NCBI GenBank assembly: GCA_964409635.1
Contig: CAYPEL010000164.1
Location: 1-5,733, forward strand
Length of the DNA: 5,733 nucleotides
Reading direction: 5' to 3'
Origin: CAYPEL01 sp964409635
GTDB taxonomy: Bacteria; Pseudomonadota; Gammaproteobacteria; DSM-19610
The position numbers were made by a program, and so were the translations under genes. Below, piece after piece: positions 5,418-5,733 of the stretch (its first letter is position 1; each line of letters opens with the position of its first letter). The notes under the pieces were generated by a model. The model did no database searches, was not told the DNA's origin, and saw nothing but the letters and a program-made list of their open reading frames with translations.

Positions 5418-5733
5418 ATGAGATCAAGACTAATCATATTGGGGTTGGCATGTTTGTTTAGCGCCTCCATGACATTCGCTGCTGCACCCGTACCCGATTC
5501 AGCTAAGGGCGTACCTATACCCAAAGACAAAGGTTATGTTGTTGAAGAAATTAAAGAGGGTCTTTATTGGGTGACGGAAGGAACATACACCGCCATGTTC
5601 CTTACAACAGGAAAAGGAGTGATTGTTGTTGATGCACCGCCTTCGTTCGGCGACAAGATGTTGAAAGCAATTGGCGACGTGACCAAAGAACCGGTTACTC
5701 ACGTTGTTTACAGTCATGCACATGCTGACCATA
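5418..5733 (+). CDS. Exported MBL-fold metallo-hydrolase, C-terminal part outside the window
   Basis: N-terminal 105 residues of a metallo-beta-lactamase-superfamily hydrolase. Residues 1 to about 22 are a Sec signal peptide (MRSRLIILGLACLF, then an Ala-rich cleavage region TFAAAP), so the enzyme should be periplasmic or secreted. The mature part shows the typical first sheets: GLYWVTEGTYTAMFLTTGKG, then VIVVDAPPSFGDKM, then THVVYSHAHADH. The HAHADH at about residues 100-105 is the HxHxDH zinc site. The later zinc His/Asp ligands and the total length (usually around 300 aa for such proteins) are outside the window. The substrate cannot be inferred from this superfamily signature: relatives include lactonases, thioesterases, sulfatases and beta-lactamases. 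The start could be three bases earlier at 5415. It probably forms an operon with cytochrome b561. Confidence 0.88.
   Translation, partial: MRSRLIILGLACLFSASMTFAAAPVPDSAKGVPIPKDKGYVVEEIKEGLYWVTEGTYTAMFLTTGKGVIVVDAPPSFGDKMLKAIGDVTKEPVTHVVYSHAHADH

Noticed and set aside
5499..5732. 77-codon minus-strand frame at the right edge
   Set aside because: It is antisense to the metallo-hydrolase, whose signal peptide, ribosome binding site and HxHxDH motif are all in the plus frame.

Overview
The window reads as chromosomal DNA of a free-living, probably aquatic gammaproteobacterium. This is inferred from the gene families (a Sulfotransfer_3-type sulfotransferase, a choice-of-anchor B protein with thrombospondin type 3 and dockerin-like repeats, and a LysR / cytochrome b561 / metallo-hydrolase set), from Shine-Dalgarno starts and from mid-range base composition. 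I cannot name the species. There is no CRISPR array, rRNA, tRNA or intact insertion sequence in it.

Left part, about 1-3433 (roughly 50-53% GC in hand-counted samples): a sulfotransferase gene on the minus strand, whose 3' end lies outside the window, is transcribed divergently from a large secreted-protein gene on the plus strand. Between them are 237 bases with a cluster of overlapping GC-rich inverted repeats that looks like a REP-type or decayed repeat element. The secreted protein (712 aa) has a signal peptide, a choice-of-anchor B beta-propeller-like domain, a DUF11 domain, calcium-binding type 3 repeats and two 27-residue dockerin-like repeats at the very C-terminus.

Middle, 3434-3827: a gene-free stretch between two convergent genes. 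Its central 130 bases are GC-rich and contain a run of small perfect hairpins. Read on the minus strand they resemble a fragment of structured RNA, possibly a decayed group II intron. The base composition of the neighbouring genes changes across this stretch.

Right part, 3828-5733 (roughly 40% GC): a LysR-family regulator on the minus strand is divergent from a cytochrome b561, which is followed after 77 bases by a signal-peptide-bearing MBL-fold metallo-hydrolase cut by the window edge just after its HxHxDH zinc motif. The 100-base divergent promoter region holds a 23-bp interrupted palindrome that is a good candidate operator. The simplest reading is that the LysR protein controls the cytochrome b561 / metallo-hydrolase pair, with a membrane electron carrier working beside an exported metalloenzyme. 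The substrate and inducer are unknown. No clearly new system can be claimed from this sequence. The points most worth checking are the hairpin block at the composition boundary, the palindrome and redox/MBL module, and the multi-domain secreted protein.
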